Shown: positions 6,487 through 13,692 of the stretch, piece after piece
Layout of the letters: each line of letters starts with the position of its first letter
Numbering within the stretch: position 1 is the stretch's first letter
Assembly (NCBI GenBank): GCA_016839875.1
Contig: JAEOTK010000185.1
Coordinates: forward strand, 1 to 15,569
Direction: 5' to 3'
Source: Candidatus Heimdallarchaeota archaeon
Lineage (GTDB): Archaea; Asgardarchaeota; Heimdallarchaeia; Heimdallarchaeales; Heimdallarchaeaceae
DNA length: 15,569 bases
Position numbers and translations under genes: made by a program
The notes under the pieces: generated by a model
The model's input: the letters and a program-made list of their open reading frames with translations, nothing else
Told to the model about the DNA's origin: nothing
Database searches by the model: none

Positions 6487-8088
6487 ATGAAGAAGCAATA
6501 TGCCTTAATAATTCTAGTTTTCTTTCTATTGCTGTATTTCAATATCAATTCTTCAGGACACAACAATATTGAGGTGAATTCACAACTTGCATCTAATCAT
6601 TGTGTGAATCCCCTTGTCTCAAAATCTTTAGATTATATTCCATTTGAACCATTTTCGATTGGACCTTTCGACAATTTTACTTATTACGGATTTAATGGAA
6701 CAGGAACCGAACATGACCCATATATCATTGAGAATCTGAACATAACAACCGAAGAATCTCAGGGAATTCGAATTTTCGGAATAAGCACGTATTTCATTAT
6801 TCAAAACTGTTATATTCAAACTTCATGGAGAGGTATCTTACTAGAACATACTCCTAATGTTCAAAGAATTTCAAATAATACTTTCGAGAGAATAGGTGAC
6901 AGAGGTATTTTTCTTTGGGAAGTAGAAAATTGCGTTGTGGAAAATAATTACTTTATAGGTGGTTTTGTTGGAATTTCTATTAAAGATTCACACAATTTAC
7001 TTTTAAGAAACAATACCTGTATAGGTCTTAACTTTGGTATGCGCATTGGAGGGGAAACAGAAGATATTTTGGCTACGAATAACTACTTTGAATCTGATGA
7101 ACCAGATAGTACAGGAATCTGGTTGGACATTGCTGAAAACTGTAGTTTCATAGATAATACATTTAATGAAAATTATCATGGGTTAACATCTTTTGACTCA
7201 TATGAATGTGAAATAACAAATAACACGTTTAATTCAAACGAAGGAACATCAATCATGTTAATAGATTGTGCTTCTTTTCTTGTAGAATCCAATTTAGTTT
7301 CGAACAATGGATTAGGTCTCTATCTTAACTATGAATCTTCATCGAATCTAATTTGTCATAATTATTTCATTGATAACAATCCAGATGGTAAGAAACAATG
7401 TAAAGATCATGGAAGAAATAATAAATGGTTTGATAAAACTTCAAAAGAAGGAAATTGGTGGAGTGATCTTAATTCTAAATGCATCTACTATGTTGAGGGT
7501 GATGCTTGGGCAAAAGACAAATACCCTTTGAATAGAGGTGAAAACTGTCCTAATCCAAACTTTATCATCTCCATTAGTTTTATAATTCCAATAGTTTCAG
7601 TTGTAGGTATTCTCTCATTTCTTAGTGTTAAGTACATCATACCTTATACAAAAACAAAGTTAATACCTCTGATAAAATCCAAACGTCAAAGGAGAAAAGA
7701 TTTGAGATTATCCAAACTAGAAAGAAAAGTATCAGTTCCGAATACTTGTTCCAAGTGCGGATCAGCGATAAATATTCAAGCACAATTCTGCCGTGAATGT
7801 GGTGAAACAGTATCTGAGGTTTCATCTCTTCTAACTAATCTTCAAACCATCGAAACAAAAATGAGAAGACAAATAAGAGTTATTACCACTCTATCGATTA
7901 TTGTTGGTATTCTTACAATAATAACAGGAGCTACAGTGTGCATCTGTGTTTTTGCATTTATCTGGGCTCCAATTGCAGGACCATCTCTAATTGCACTCTT
8001 CATTGTTTTGGGATTTTGGATTAGAAATAATAAAGCTAGAAAAATGCTCCTTGCACAAATAGAGAAGAACAAGCTGAAACAAGATTAG
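6487..8088 (+). CDS. Beta-helix surface protein fused to a cytoplasmic zinc ribbon and two further membrane helices
   Basis: The frame can be read from an ATG at 6451 (545 residues; numbering here uses it), but M13 at 6487 begins a clean signal sequence (M-K-K-Q-Y-A-L-I-I-L) and fits the promoter better. G-T-G-T-E-H-D-P-Y-I-I-E-N (83-95) opens a right-handed beta-helix that runs to about 330 and ends with W-W-S-D-L and K-Y-P-L. A membrane helix follows (371-395), then a very basic stretch (K-R-Q-R-R-K-D), then a zinc ribbon C433-x2-C436-x10-C447-x2-C450, a short helical linker and a pair of membrane helices (478-500, 503-524). The expected topology is beta-helix outside, zinc ribbon inside. 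The other two beta-helix proteins here lack the inner part. This suggests a receptor-like or membrane-organising protein, but the role is unknown. Confidence 0.85.
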   Translation: MKKQYALIILVFFLLLYFNINSSGHNNIEVNSQLASNHCVNPLVSKSLDYIPFEPFSIGPFDNFTYYGFNGTGTEHDPYIIENLNITTEESQGIRIFGISTYFIIQNCYIQTSWRGILLEHTPNVQRISNNTFERIGDRGIFLWEVENCVVENNYFIGGFVGISIKDSHNLLLRNNTCIGLNFGMRIGGETEDILATNNYFESDEPDSTGIWLDIAENCSFIDNTFNENYHGLTSFDSYECEITNNTFNSNEGTSIMLIDCASFLVESNLVSNNGLGLYLNYESSSNLICHNYFIDNNPDGKKQCKDHGRNNKWFDKTSKEGNWWSDLNSKCIYYVEGDAWAKDKYPLNRGENCPNPNFIISISFIIPIVSVVGILSFLSVKYIIPYTKTKLIPLIKSKRQRRKDLRLSKLERKVSVPNTCSKCGSAINIQAQFCRECGETVSEVSSLLTNLQTIETKMRRQIRVITTLSIIVGILTIITGATVCICVFAFIWAPIAGPSLIALFIVLGFWIRNNKARKMLLAQIEKNKLKQD

Positions 8089-8154
8089 TAAATATCAAAA
8101 TTAAACAAGAAGAGTATTTCTTCGTTCATATCTTTATTTTTGTTTTCTACATGG

Positions 8155-8162
8155 TATAAATA
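8155..8162 (+). promoter_or_regulatory. TATA box upstream of the 201-residue membrane protein
   Basis: TATAAATA predicts a transcription start at about 8184-8188. That leaves a leader of roughly 95 nt to the ATG at 8280, or about 28 nt to the in-frame TTG at 8214. Just upstream, TTTTCTACAT (8143-8152) resembles the TTGTCTACAT operator sites but has one mismatch and a different position. Confidence 0.45.
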
Positions 8163-8279
8163 TGAATTTACCTATTTTACTCTGACTGACTATTAAGACA
8201 TGGCTTAAAAAGTTTGGAACAACTCTTTGGAGTTTTTCTTGCTTCTTGTGTTTTAACAGGTCAGAAATTGGTGAAAAAT

Positions 8280-8885
8280 ATGACTGTAACTCAAGCAAAA
8301 ATTGGACTTCCAAAGAGTCCGTTTATTGGTTTCAGACTTAATCCGATCTACAGACATTGGTGGATTAGCATTTTCATGACTATCCTGATTGCTATTCCTA
8401 TGTCTTTGATAATGGCTATAATCGTTTTTGGAACAGATCACTTAGCTTCCCACTTTGCTCTTAACCTGGTTGCTGCAGGTCCCGTTGCTTTCCTTAGCGC
8501 TCATTTTGGTTATAATGGTCTAAAGATAGGTAAATATACAATTATTCCTGGCATTGGTCCATTTGCTCAAAAGGTAATGAAATACGACTTTCCAATGGCT
8601 ATGCGTACTCAAACAATGAAACAAATGCTATCAAGTGCTAAATTCTGGGGTTTCGGCTTAATTGTTGATGCACTATTATGTGTTGAAATTGCTGTACTTG
8701 TTTCATTTATCAAAGTTCCATGGCTAGCTATGCATTTTGCTCCAGGTTGGGGCATGGCTTGGTTAGTTGCATTTGGTCAATCCTATGCTCTAGCTTTTGG
8801 TATAGCTCTAGTCGGAATAATTCTAACAATATGGCTTTTGAAAGTTTGGATGTGGAAACCAAACATGCCACCCACTCAAGAGTAG
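8280..8885 (+). CDS. Four-helix integral membrane protein, unknown function
   Basis: The protein has 201 residues from the ATG at 8280. The frame stays open upstream to a TTG at 8214, which would add 22 residues of mixed character; neither start has a Shine-Dalgarno sequence, so the start is uncertain. Hydrophobic segments lie at about residues 28-50, 58-76, 122-145 and 165-190. Between helices 2 and 3 is a loop, I-G-K-Y-T-I-I-P-G-I-G-P-F-A-Q-K, rich in Gly and Pro. The C-terminal helix ends in a Trp-rich edge (K-V-W-M-W-K-P). I do not recognise the family; there are no ATPase, cofactor or protease motifs. It has its own TATA box and a likely terminator right after the stop, so it is probably monocistronic. 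Confidence 0.75.
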   Translation: MTVTQAKIGLPKSPFIGFRLNPIYRHWWISIFMTILIAIPMSLIMAIIVFGTDHLASHFALNLVAAGPVAFLSAHFGYNGLKIGKYTIIPGIGPFAQKVMKYDFPMAMRTQTMKQMLSSAKFWGFGLIVDALLCVEIAVLVSFIKVPWLAMHFAPGWGMAWLVAFGQSYALAFGIALVGIILTIWLLKVWMWKPNMPPTQE

Positions 8886-8918
8886 AAGCTAATACTTCTA
8901 TTCGTTTTTTTTCTTTTA
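8883..8918 (+). terminator. Short hairpin plus T8 tract after the 201-residue membrane protein
   Basis: TAGAAG (8883-8888, including the stop codon) pairs with CTTCTA (8895-8900) over a 6-nt loop. A run of eight T (8905-8912) and further pyrimidines follow. The stem is short; the T-tract is the stronger part of the signal. Confidence 0.5.
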
Positions 8919-8942
8919 TCCTTTCTATTTCTTGGTCAACAA

Positions 8943-8950
8943 TTATAAAG
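8943..8950 (+). promoter_or_regulatory. TATA box of the DNA methylase-like gene
   Basis: TTATAAAG is centred about 27 nt before the ATG at 8973, which makes the message leaderless. Confidence 0.5.
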
Positions 8951-8972
8951 AGTAAGATAAACAGCTTTTCTG

Positions 8973-9644
8973 ATGAATACTTTCCTAATATTCAACAAGA
9001 AAAAACGTAGAGAGATACCTGAAAAGTTCCTGGATGATGATAATAGATCTGATGAAGGAGTAGTAGAATATTTCATAGATAAATACACTAAGCCAGGAGA
9101 TGTGATTCTTGACTGTTTTGCTGGTTTAGGAACAACACTATATATCGCTGAAGAAAAGGGTAGAGTACCATATGGAATTGAACTTGATGAGGAACGATTC
9201 CTTTATGTAAAAGAAAATCTTCAAAACAAGGAGAATCTTTTTCTTGGTAGTTCACTCAAGCTTTCTGACTTCAACATTCCTCAGTGTGATTTCTCTTTTT
9301 CTTCTCCTATATTCATGGGAGATTTAGAGACAATAAATCCTCTCGATGGATTCAAATCCTCTGGTGATTATAGTCAATATCTTCAAGACATAGAAAAGAT
9401 CTATGGAAATGTAAAACAAGTAATGAAACCTAATTCCTACGTAATTATCGAAGTTGCTAATTTCAAGAATAAAGGAAGAATTACAACTCTTGCATGGGAT
9501 ATTGCTAAAGAAGTTTCTAAGATTATGCACTTTGAAGGCGAAATAATTGTTAATTGGGACATTCCTGATGAGAAGTTTGAAGACGGAGCTTTTGGAGCCG
9601 GATATGACCACCATTATTGCTTAGTATTCCGTACTAAAACTTAG
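8973..9644 (+). CDS. N4-cytosine/N6-adenine DNA methylase-like protein with altered catalytic motif
   Basis: The protein has 223 residues. The AdoMet-binding motif I is clear: P-G-D-V-I-L-D-C-F-A-G-L-G-T-T (41-55), followed by the acidic-strand motif G-I-E-L-D-E-E-R-F (68-76). This order with motif IV downstream, plus A-N-F-K-N-K-G-R (162-169) and a C-terminal Y-D-H-H-Y-C-L-V-F-R, matches site-specific amino-methyltransferases of the N4/N6 class. Motif IV, normally (S/D/N)-P-P-(Y/F/W), reads S-S-P-I-F (110-114), so the second Pro is Ile. Activity may be altered or the substrate may not be DNA; an RNA target is possible. No restriction endonuclease or specificity gene is adjacent, so it would be an orphan enzyme. 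The start is supported by the leaderless promoter. Its length is below that of most complete DNA methylases, and there is no target-recognition region beyond the core. Confidence 0.75.
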   Translation: MNTFLIFNKKKRREIPEKFLDDDNRSDEGVVEYFIDKYTKPGDVILDCFAGLGTTLYIAEEKGRVPYGIELDEERFLYVKENLQNKENLFLGSSLKLSDFNIPQCDFSFSSPIFMGDLETINPLDGFKSSGDYSQYLQDIEKIYGNVKQVMKPNSYVIIEVANFKNKGRITTLAWDIAKEVSKIMHFEGEIIVNWDIPDEKFEDGAFGAGYDHHYCLVFRTKT

Positions 9645-9683
9645 TAGAATGTCTTCAAGATGATTTGCTAAGTTAGAGGAAAG

Positions 9684-9691
9684 TTTTATAG
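9684..9691 (+). promoter_or_regulatory. TATA box of the third beta-helix gene
   Basis: TTTTATAG lies about 28 nt before the ATG at 9716, preceded by the purine-rich GAGGAAAG, which fits a BRE. The leader is predicted to be only a few bases. Confidence 0.5.
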
Positions 9692-9715
9692 AGTTTCTTA
9701 CTTTATGATAATGCG

Positions 9716-11140
9716 ATGAAATCTACACAACAACTACTCCTAGTTCTCTTATTATTGTGTCTGATTTTCATGCCTGTTTCTGGTAACTTTTTTTCAAATC
9801 AAGAAATTAATAATCTGTCTTATGATAAAACTGAAATCGTTAAATCAAATCTATCATATATCAGTCACAGCTCTATCTATATTACAAATGATTCTGAACT
9901 AGGATTATTTCCAGGAGCAGGGACAACATTAGATCCTTTCAGAATTGAGAACTACAACATCACTACAAATTCAGATTATGGAATTTTTGTTACAAATGTA
10001 ACGAAGTATTTCATCATTCAGGACTGTTACATCTCTGCAAAGAATTGGAGTATTTTTGTCTATGATATCTCGGATAATATTGCATTTATCTACAACAATA
10101 GCTGTTATGCCAGCTTTAATGGAGGTATATCTGTAACATCAGCTGATGGAGCAAGAATTCAGAACAACAAATGTCTATTTACTGGGGGGAAACAACCAGG
10201 AGCAGGTATTGGAATTTATTGTTACATGTCTAATGATTTGATTATTAATTTCAATGACTGTAGTTTTAATAATAATACTGGAATCAAGCTTTTTGATTGC
10301 GATTATGCTTTAGTTGAAAAAAATCTCTGTTTTGGAAGTAAATTCCTCTTTGAATATGACGATATTTATACTTGGGGAGGAACAGGATTAAGAGCTATAG
10401 CAAGTTATAATTGTACAATAAGAAATAATGATTTCTTGAGCAATTTTGACACTGGAGTATCTATGGATAATTCTCAAAATTCGTTTTTAATCAACAACAC
10501 TTTCGAAAGAAATCCTTATGGAATACGTTTGGATGAAAGTGCGTTTACTTCTATTAGCTTTAATACATTTAGATATAATGATTATGGCTGCTGGATTCAA
10601 GATTCAAGTTCTCTAAATATTGAATACAATAATTTTAGTTATAGTAGTGAATCAGGATTGTTTATTGAAGACTCAAATTGGTTGCTTATTAATAACAATA
10701 CTCTAGAAATACTATCTATAGGAATAAATTCTGAAAACTGTAAAGGTCATGTAATCACAAATAATTCTATAATCAAGAGTTCATTTTATGGGATTATGCT
10801 TACTGGTTCTGATAACAAAGTTTATGGAAACTATTTTATGAGGAACTATTATTTCGCTGCACAACCTAGCCAAGCTTACGATTCAGGTGAGAACAACACT
10901 TGGTATAATAGTGAAAAGAAATTTGGAAACCATTGGAGTGATCTTGATTCAAAATGCATATACAAAATTGATGGTCCTTCTGATTCAGAAGATATCTATC
11001 CTTTAAATGCTCAAGCAGAATGTGCAGATTCGTGGTTTAGTCCAATTAGAAAAACAATAATCATTGTTATATTGATTATAATTGGGATTTTTTCTATAAC
11101 ATATGGAGTACTAAATATAATTAGAATAAGAAAAAAATAA
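9716..11140 (+). CDS. Secreted right-handed beta-helix (NosD-like) surface protein with C-terminal anchor
   Basis: The protein has 474 residues. A classic signal peptide (M-K-S-T-Q-Q then a Leu-rich core to about residue 20, with V-S-G) is followed by P-G-A-G-T-T-L-D-P-F-R-I-E-N (66-79), the same entry motif as in the other two beta-helix proteins of the window. Asn-rich repeats about 22-25 residues long (I-Q-N-N-K, I-R-N-N-D-F, I-N-N-T-F, I-E-Y-N-N-F) continue to about 390. The end block H-W-S-D-L-D-S-K-C-I-Y...Y-P-L (406-430) is close to that of the 6487-8088 protein, including the Cys. A membrane helix (446-468) and R-I-R-K-K anchor it. It lacks the zinc ribbon found in that protein. An extracellular, probably glycosylated role is inferred; the ligand is unknown. 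It converges with degV 18 nt away. Confidence 0.88.
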   Translation: MKSTQQLLLVLLLLCLIFMPVSGNFFSNQEINNLSYDKTEIVKSNLSYISHSSIYITNDSELGLFPGAGTTLDPFRIENYNITTNSDYGIFVTNVTKYFIIQDCYISAKNWSIFVYDISDNIAFIYNNSCYASFNGGISVTSADGARIQNNKCLFTGGKQPGAGIGIYCYMSNDLIINFNDCSFNNNTGIKLFDCDYALVEKNLCFGSKFLFEYDDIYTWGGTGLRAIASYNCTIRNNDFLSNFDTGVSMDNSQNSFLINNTFERNPYGIRLDESAFTSISFNTFRYNDYGCWIQDSSSLNIEYNNFSYSSESGLFIEDSNWLLINNNTLEILSIGINSENCKGHVITNNSIIKSSFYGIMLTGSDNKVYGNYFMRNYYFAAQPSQAYDSGENNTWYNSEKKFGNHWSDLDSKCIYKIDGPSDSEDIYPLNAQAECADSWFSPIRKTIIIVILIIIGIFSITYGVLNIIRIRKK

Positions 11141-11146
11141 TGTTGT

Positions 11147-11165
11147 GCTATATACAAATTATAGC
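11147..11165. terminator. Weak inverted repeat between convergent genes
   Basis: GCTATA (11147-11152) and TATAGC (11160-11165) form a 6-bp stem across the 18-nt gap, overlapping the degV stop codon. There is no U-tract on either side. A shared terminator is possible but poorly supported. Confidence 0.25.
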
Positions 11166-12064
11166 TCATCATCAGTAAAATCTGTTATTGTTCCTATAGA
11201 TTCTGGTCCTAAATGTGAAAGAACTGAACCACCACTTTGAGCGATTTCGATTGAAACTTTAGGATATTTTTCTTTGATTATTTCAGCCATTCTTTCAGCA
11301 TATTCCAAATTGCTTCCATAGACAATTGTAAATGCTTTTGGTTTCTTGGCAAAGTCCTCAGTACTCAGTCTCAATGATTCTTGTAACCCTGATTCTACAT
11401 CACTTGCTGAACCAGCTGTGATAACTTTTCCTTCTTCAGTCATAGTTACAATAGGCTTCTTTCTTAACATAGAACCAAGTAAGAATTTTGCACTTCCTAA
11501 TCTTCCACCTTTCCAGAGGTATCGGAGAGTGGGCAGTAAGATGACTGTTTTAATTTTAATTGCTTGTTCATTGAGAATCTTAGCAATTTTCTCACCATCA
11601 TACTTTTTCTCAATTAATTTCAAAGCCATTCTAATTAGAATAACTTCTGGATAGGACGCTGATTTCGCATCAATTATGTGGATTTTGATGTCTTTATTTT
11701 TTCTCGCAAATTGCTTAGCAGCTAAATTTGCACTATTGAAAGTTCCGCTCAAACCAGCAGTTACTGTAATCACAATCAATTCTTTAGCTCCTTCGTCAAC
11801 TTGTGCTTGATAAGCATCCATGAAATCTTTCGGAGAAGGTTGAGAAGTACTAGGAACAAATGAATGTAATTTTAGTTGTGGAATGTGGAAGAAAGCTTTC
11901 TCATCTTCAAACAATTGATAATAACTGGCTCTGTTGAAGTTTTCATCTTCTACAAGTACTTCTTCATGTACCATAACATAAAGAGAGACAATCTTGATAT
12001 TATTTTTCTTTGCAAAATCCCAAGGCAAATCTGATGCACTATCAGTAATAATTCGAATAGTCAT
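11159..12064 (-). CDS. degV: DegV-family fatty-acid-binding protein
   Basis: The protein has 301 residues, normal for DegV. All family marks are present: T-D-S-A-S-D-L-P (7-14), T-S-Q-P-S-P (73-78), S-G-T-F-N-S-A (106-112), the G-G-R-L-G segment (186-190), the K-P-I-V domain junction (203-206) and H-L-G-P-E-S-I-G near the end (284-291). DegV proteins bind a fatty acid in a buried cleft; in Firmicutes the relatives (FakB) present the lipid to the kinase FakA, but no kinase gene is visible here and archaeal partners are not established. The frame is open upstream to 12325, but that 87-residue extension lies opposite guaB and lacks family features, so the ATG at 12064 is taken. A TATA box about 24 nt upstream makes it leaderless. 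It is divergent from guaB with 127 nt between the starts. Confidence 0.9.
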   Translation of the reverse strand: MTIRIITDSASDLPWDFAKKNNIKIVSLYVMVHEEVLVEDENFNRASYYQLFEDEKAFFHIPQLKLHSFVPSTSQPSPKDFMDAYQAQVDEGAKELIVITVTAGLSGTFNSANLAAKQFARKNKDIKIHIIDAKSASYPEVILIRMALKLIEKKYDGEKIAKILNEQAIKIKTVILLPTLRYLWKGGRLGSAKFLLGSMLRKKPIVTMTEEGKVITAGSASDVESGLQESLRLSTEDFAKKPKAFTIVYGSNLEYAERMAEIIKEKYPKVSIEIAQSGGSVLSHLGPESIGTITDFTDDEL

Positions 12065-12082
12065 AAATTTCAAGAAAATTAG

Positions 12083-12102
12083 TAAAATAAAAGGATATCC
12101 TT
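12083..12102 (-). promoter_or_regulatory. degV promoter with an adjacent 12-bp palindrome
   Basis: The minus strand carries TTTTATTTTA (12092-12083) as the TATA-like element. The perfect palindrome AAGGATATCCTT (12091-12102) covers the position just upstream of TATA, where the BRE would be. A factor bound there could control degV; the start site of guaB is about 80 nt away on the other strand. Confidence 0.4.
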
Positions 12103-12153
12103 GAAACGCAAAAAAAGAATGTTGCAATTTTAATCTAATAAGAAGAAAAACCC

Positions 12154-12161
12154 TTTTAAAT
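12154..12161 (+). promoter_or_regulatory. TATA box of guaB
   Basis: TTTTAAAT predicts transcription from about 12183, nine bases before the ATG at 12192. A second AT-rich motif (TTTTTATAG, 12169-12177) would start inside the gene and is less likely. Confidence 0.4.
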
Positions 12162-12191
12162 GACTCATTTTTATAGAGATGGGTTAAATAA

Positions 12192-13619
12192 ATGCGTATA
12201 GGTATAACATTTGATGATGTACTATTAGTACCTAAAAGATCATCTGTCTCTTCAAGACATGATATCAACACTTCTACAAAACTTTCTAGAAACATAGATT
12301 TGAACATTCCAATAGTTGCTTCCAATATGGATACTGTTACTGAAAGTAAGATGGCTATTGTTATGGCTCAACAAGGAGGGATTGGTATTATTCACAGATT
12401 CTTAAGTGTTGAAGATCAAGTAGCAGAAGTGATCAAAGTCAAACGTTCGGAGATGATTAGAATTGAACATCCTTACAGTTTGAAACCTTCTAATACTCTT
12501 GAAGATGCTAGAAAAATGATGGAGGATAAAGGTATTTCAGGTATTCTCGTAACTGAAGAGAATGACAAACTAGTTGGTATCTTGACTACACGAGATATAG
12601 TTCTCGAAGAAGATGGAATTGTAAAAATCTCTGATTTAATGTCAACAGATTTGATTACTGCTTCTCCTGATATCTCAATAGAAGAAGCACAAGAAATTTT
12701 GAAGAAAAATAGAATTGAGAAACTTCCTTTAGTTGATTCTGAGGGTCTTCTGAAAGGGTTGATTACTTCTAAAGATATTATTAAGAGCAAGATTCTACCT
12801 GACTCTTCAAAAGATGATAAGGGAAGGTTGCTAGTAGGAGGGGCTATAGGTGTGAAGGGGGATTATCTTAAGAGGGCTGAAGAATTGATAAGTGTCAACA
12901 CCGATGTTCTTGTTCTAGACATAGCTCACGGTCATTCCGACCTTGCCATATCGGCTGTTAAGGAAATTCGAAAGAATTTAGGAGACATAGAATTGATTGC
13001 AGGAAATGTTGCAACTGAAGAAGGAACTAAAGAATTGATTGAAGCTGGATGTGATGGAATTAAGGTTGGAGTTGGACCTGGATCAATTTGCATTACTCGA
13101 ATTGTTACAGGGTCAGGAGTTCCTCAATTAACAGCAATTATGGATAGTTCTAAAGCTGCCAATGAATATGATGTCCCTATAATTGCTGATGGAGGTATCA
13201 GAAATAGTGGAGATATAACTAAAGCTATAGCAGCTGGAGCTTCTACAGTTATGATTGGAGGATTATTTGCAGGCACTGAAGAAAGTCCCGGAACTTCTAT
13301 TCTCCGTCAAGGTCGTCGCTTCAAAGTTGTTAGAGGGATGGCATCTCTTGGAGCTACCTTAGGCAGAGAAGCTAGAGAAAAGAAAGGAGCTTTTGATGAG
13401 CTAGATCTCGGAAGTGTAGTACCAGAAGGTGTTGAAGCCATGGTTCCTTATCGTGGTAGTACTGTTGATGTTCTTGATCAACTAGTTGGTGGATTACGTT
13501 CTGGAATCAGTTATTGTGGATCTACTAGCATAAAAGAAATGCAGAAGAAAGCTGAATTCATTCGAATCACAGCTGCGGGTAGAGCTGAATCTGTTTCTCA
13601 TGACGTAGAAAGAATATAG
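12192..13619 (+). CDS. guaB: Inosine-5'-monophosphate dehydrogenase
   Basis: This enzyme oxidises IMP to XMP with NAD+, the committed step of guanine nucleotide synthesis, in the cytoplasm. The protein has 475 residues, a normal length. It starts with T-F-D-D-V-L-L-V-P (6-14) and N-M-D-T-V-T-E (45-51). The two regulatory CBS domains occupy about 97-140 and 148-198, inserted in the barrel as usual. The catalytic loop G-V-G-P-G-S-I-C (293-300) puts the nucleophile at Cys300, followed by I-T-R. I-A-D-G-G-I-R (331-337), G-M-A-S-L-G (382-387) and the flap V-P-E-G-V-E (410-415) are also in place. Nothing is missing, so it should be active. It stands alone with its own promoter; guaA is not in the window. 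Confidence 0.97.
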   Translation: MRIGITFDDVLLVPKRSSVSSRHDINTSTKLSRNIDLNIPIVASNMDTVTESKMAIVMAQQGGIGIIHRFLSVEDQVAEVIKVKRSEMIRIEHPYSLKPSNTLEDARKMMEDKGISGILVTEENDKLVGILTTRDIVLEEDGIVKISDLMSTDLITASPDISIEEAQEILKKNRIEKLPLVDSEGLLKGLITSKDIIKSKILPDSSKDDKGRLLVGGAIGVKGDYLKRAEELISVNTDVLVLDIAHGHSDLAISAVKEIRKNLGDIELIAGNVATEEGTKELIEAGCDGIKVGVGPGSICITRIVTGSGVPQLTAIMDSSKAANEYDVPIIADGGIRNSGDITKAIAAGASTVMIGGLFAGTEESPGTSILRQGRRFKVVRGMASLGATLGREAREKKGAFDELDLGSVVPEGVEAMVPYRGSTVDVLDQLVGGLRSGISYCGSTSIKEMQKKAEFIRITAAGRAESVSHDVERI

Positions 13620-13656
13620 TTGCAGAATAGTTGCATAATCAATGCCTACAAAGGAG

Positions 13657-13666
13657 TTAAATATAA
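13657..13666 (+). promoter_or_regulatory. TATA box of the Nudix/MBL-like gene
   Basis: TTAAATATAA, preceded by AAAGGAG, lies about 30 nt before the ATG at 13693 and predicts a leader of a few bases. The layout resembles that of the downstream paralogue (AGTTAAAT followed by an AT-rich stretch at 15265-15276). Confidence 0.5.
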
Positions 13667-13692
13667 CGTGTTAGAGAATTCTACACAAGAGA

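Noticed and set aside
8143..8152. TTTTCTACAT as a fourth copy of the TTGTCTACAT operator
   Set aside because: It has a mismatch inside the core and lies upstream of TATA in a different arrangement; a chance match is likely in such AT-rich sequence.
8720..9010. A 96-codon plus-strand frame bridging the membrane protein and the methylase gene
   Set aside because: It overlaps both better-supported genes in another frame and its product has no coherent features.
12065..12325. An 87-residue N-terminal extension of DegV on the minus strand
   Set aside because: It lies opposite the start of guaB and its promoter, has no DegV features, and the family motif T-D-S-A-S-D-L-P follows directly after the ATG at 12064.
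13619..13636. Direct repeat GTTGCA-N5-GTTGCA after guaB
   Set aside because: It is only two short copies, with no structure or T-tract; not distinguishable from chance.
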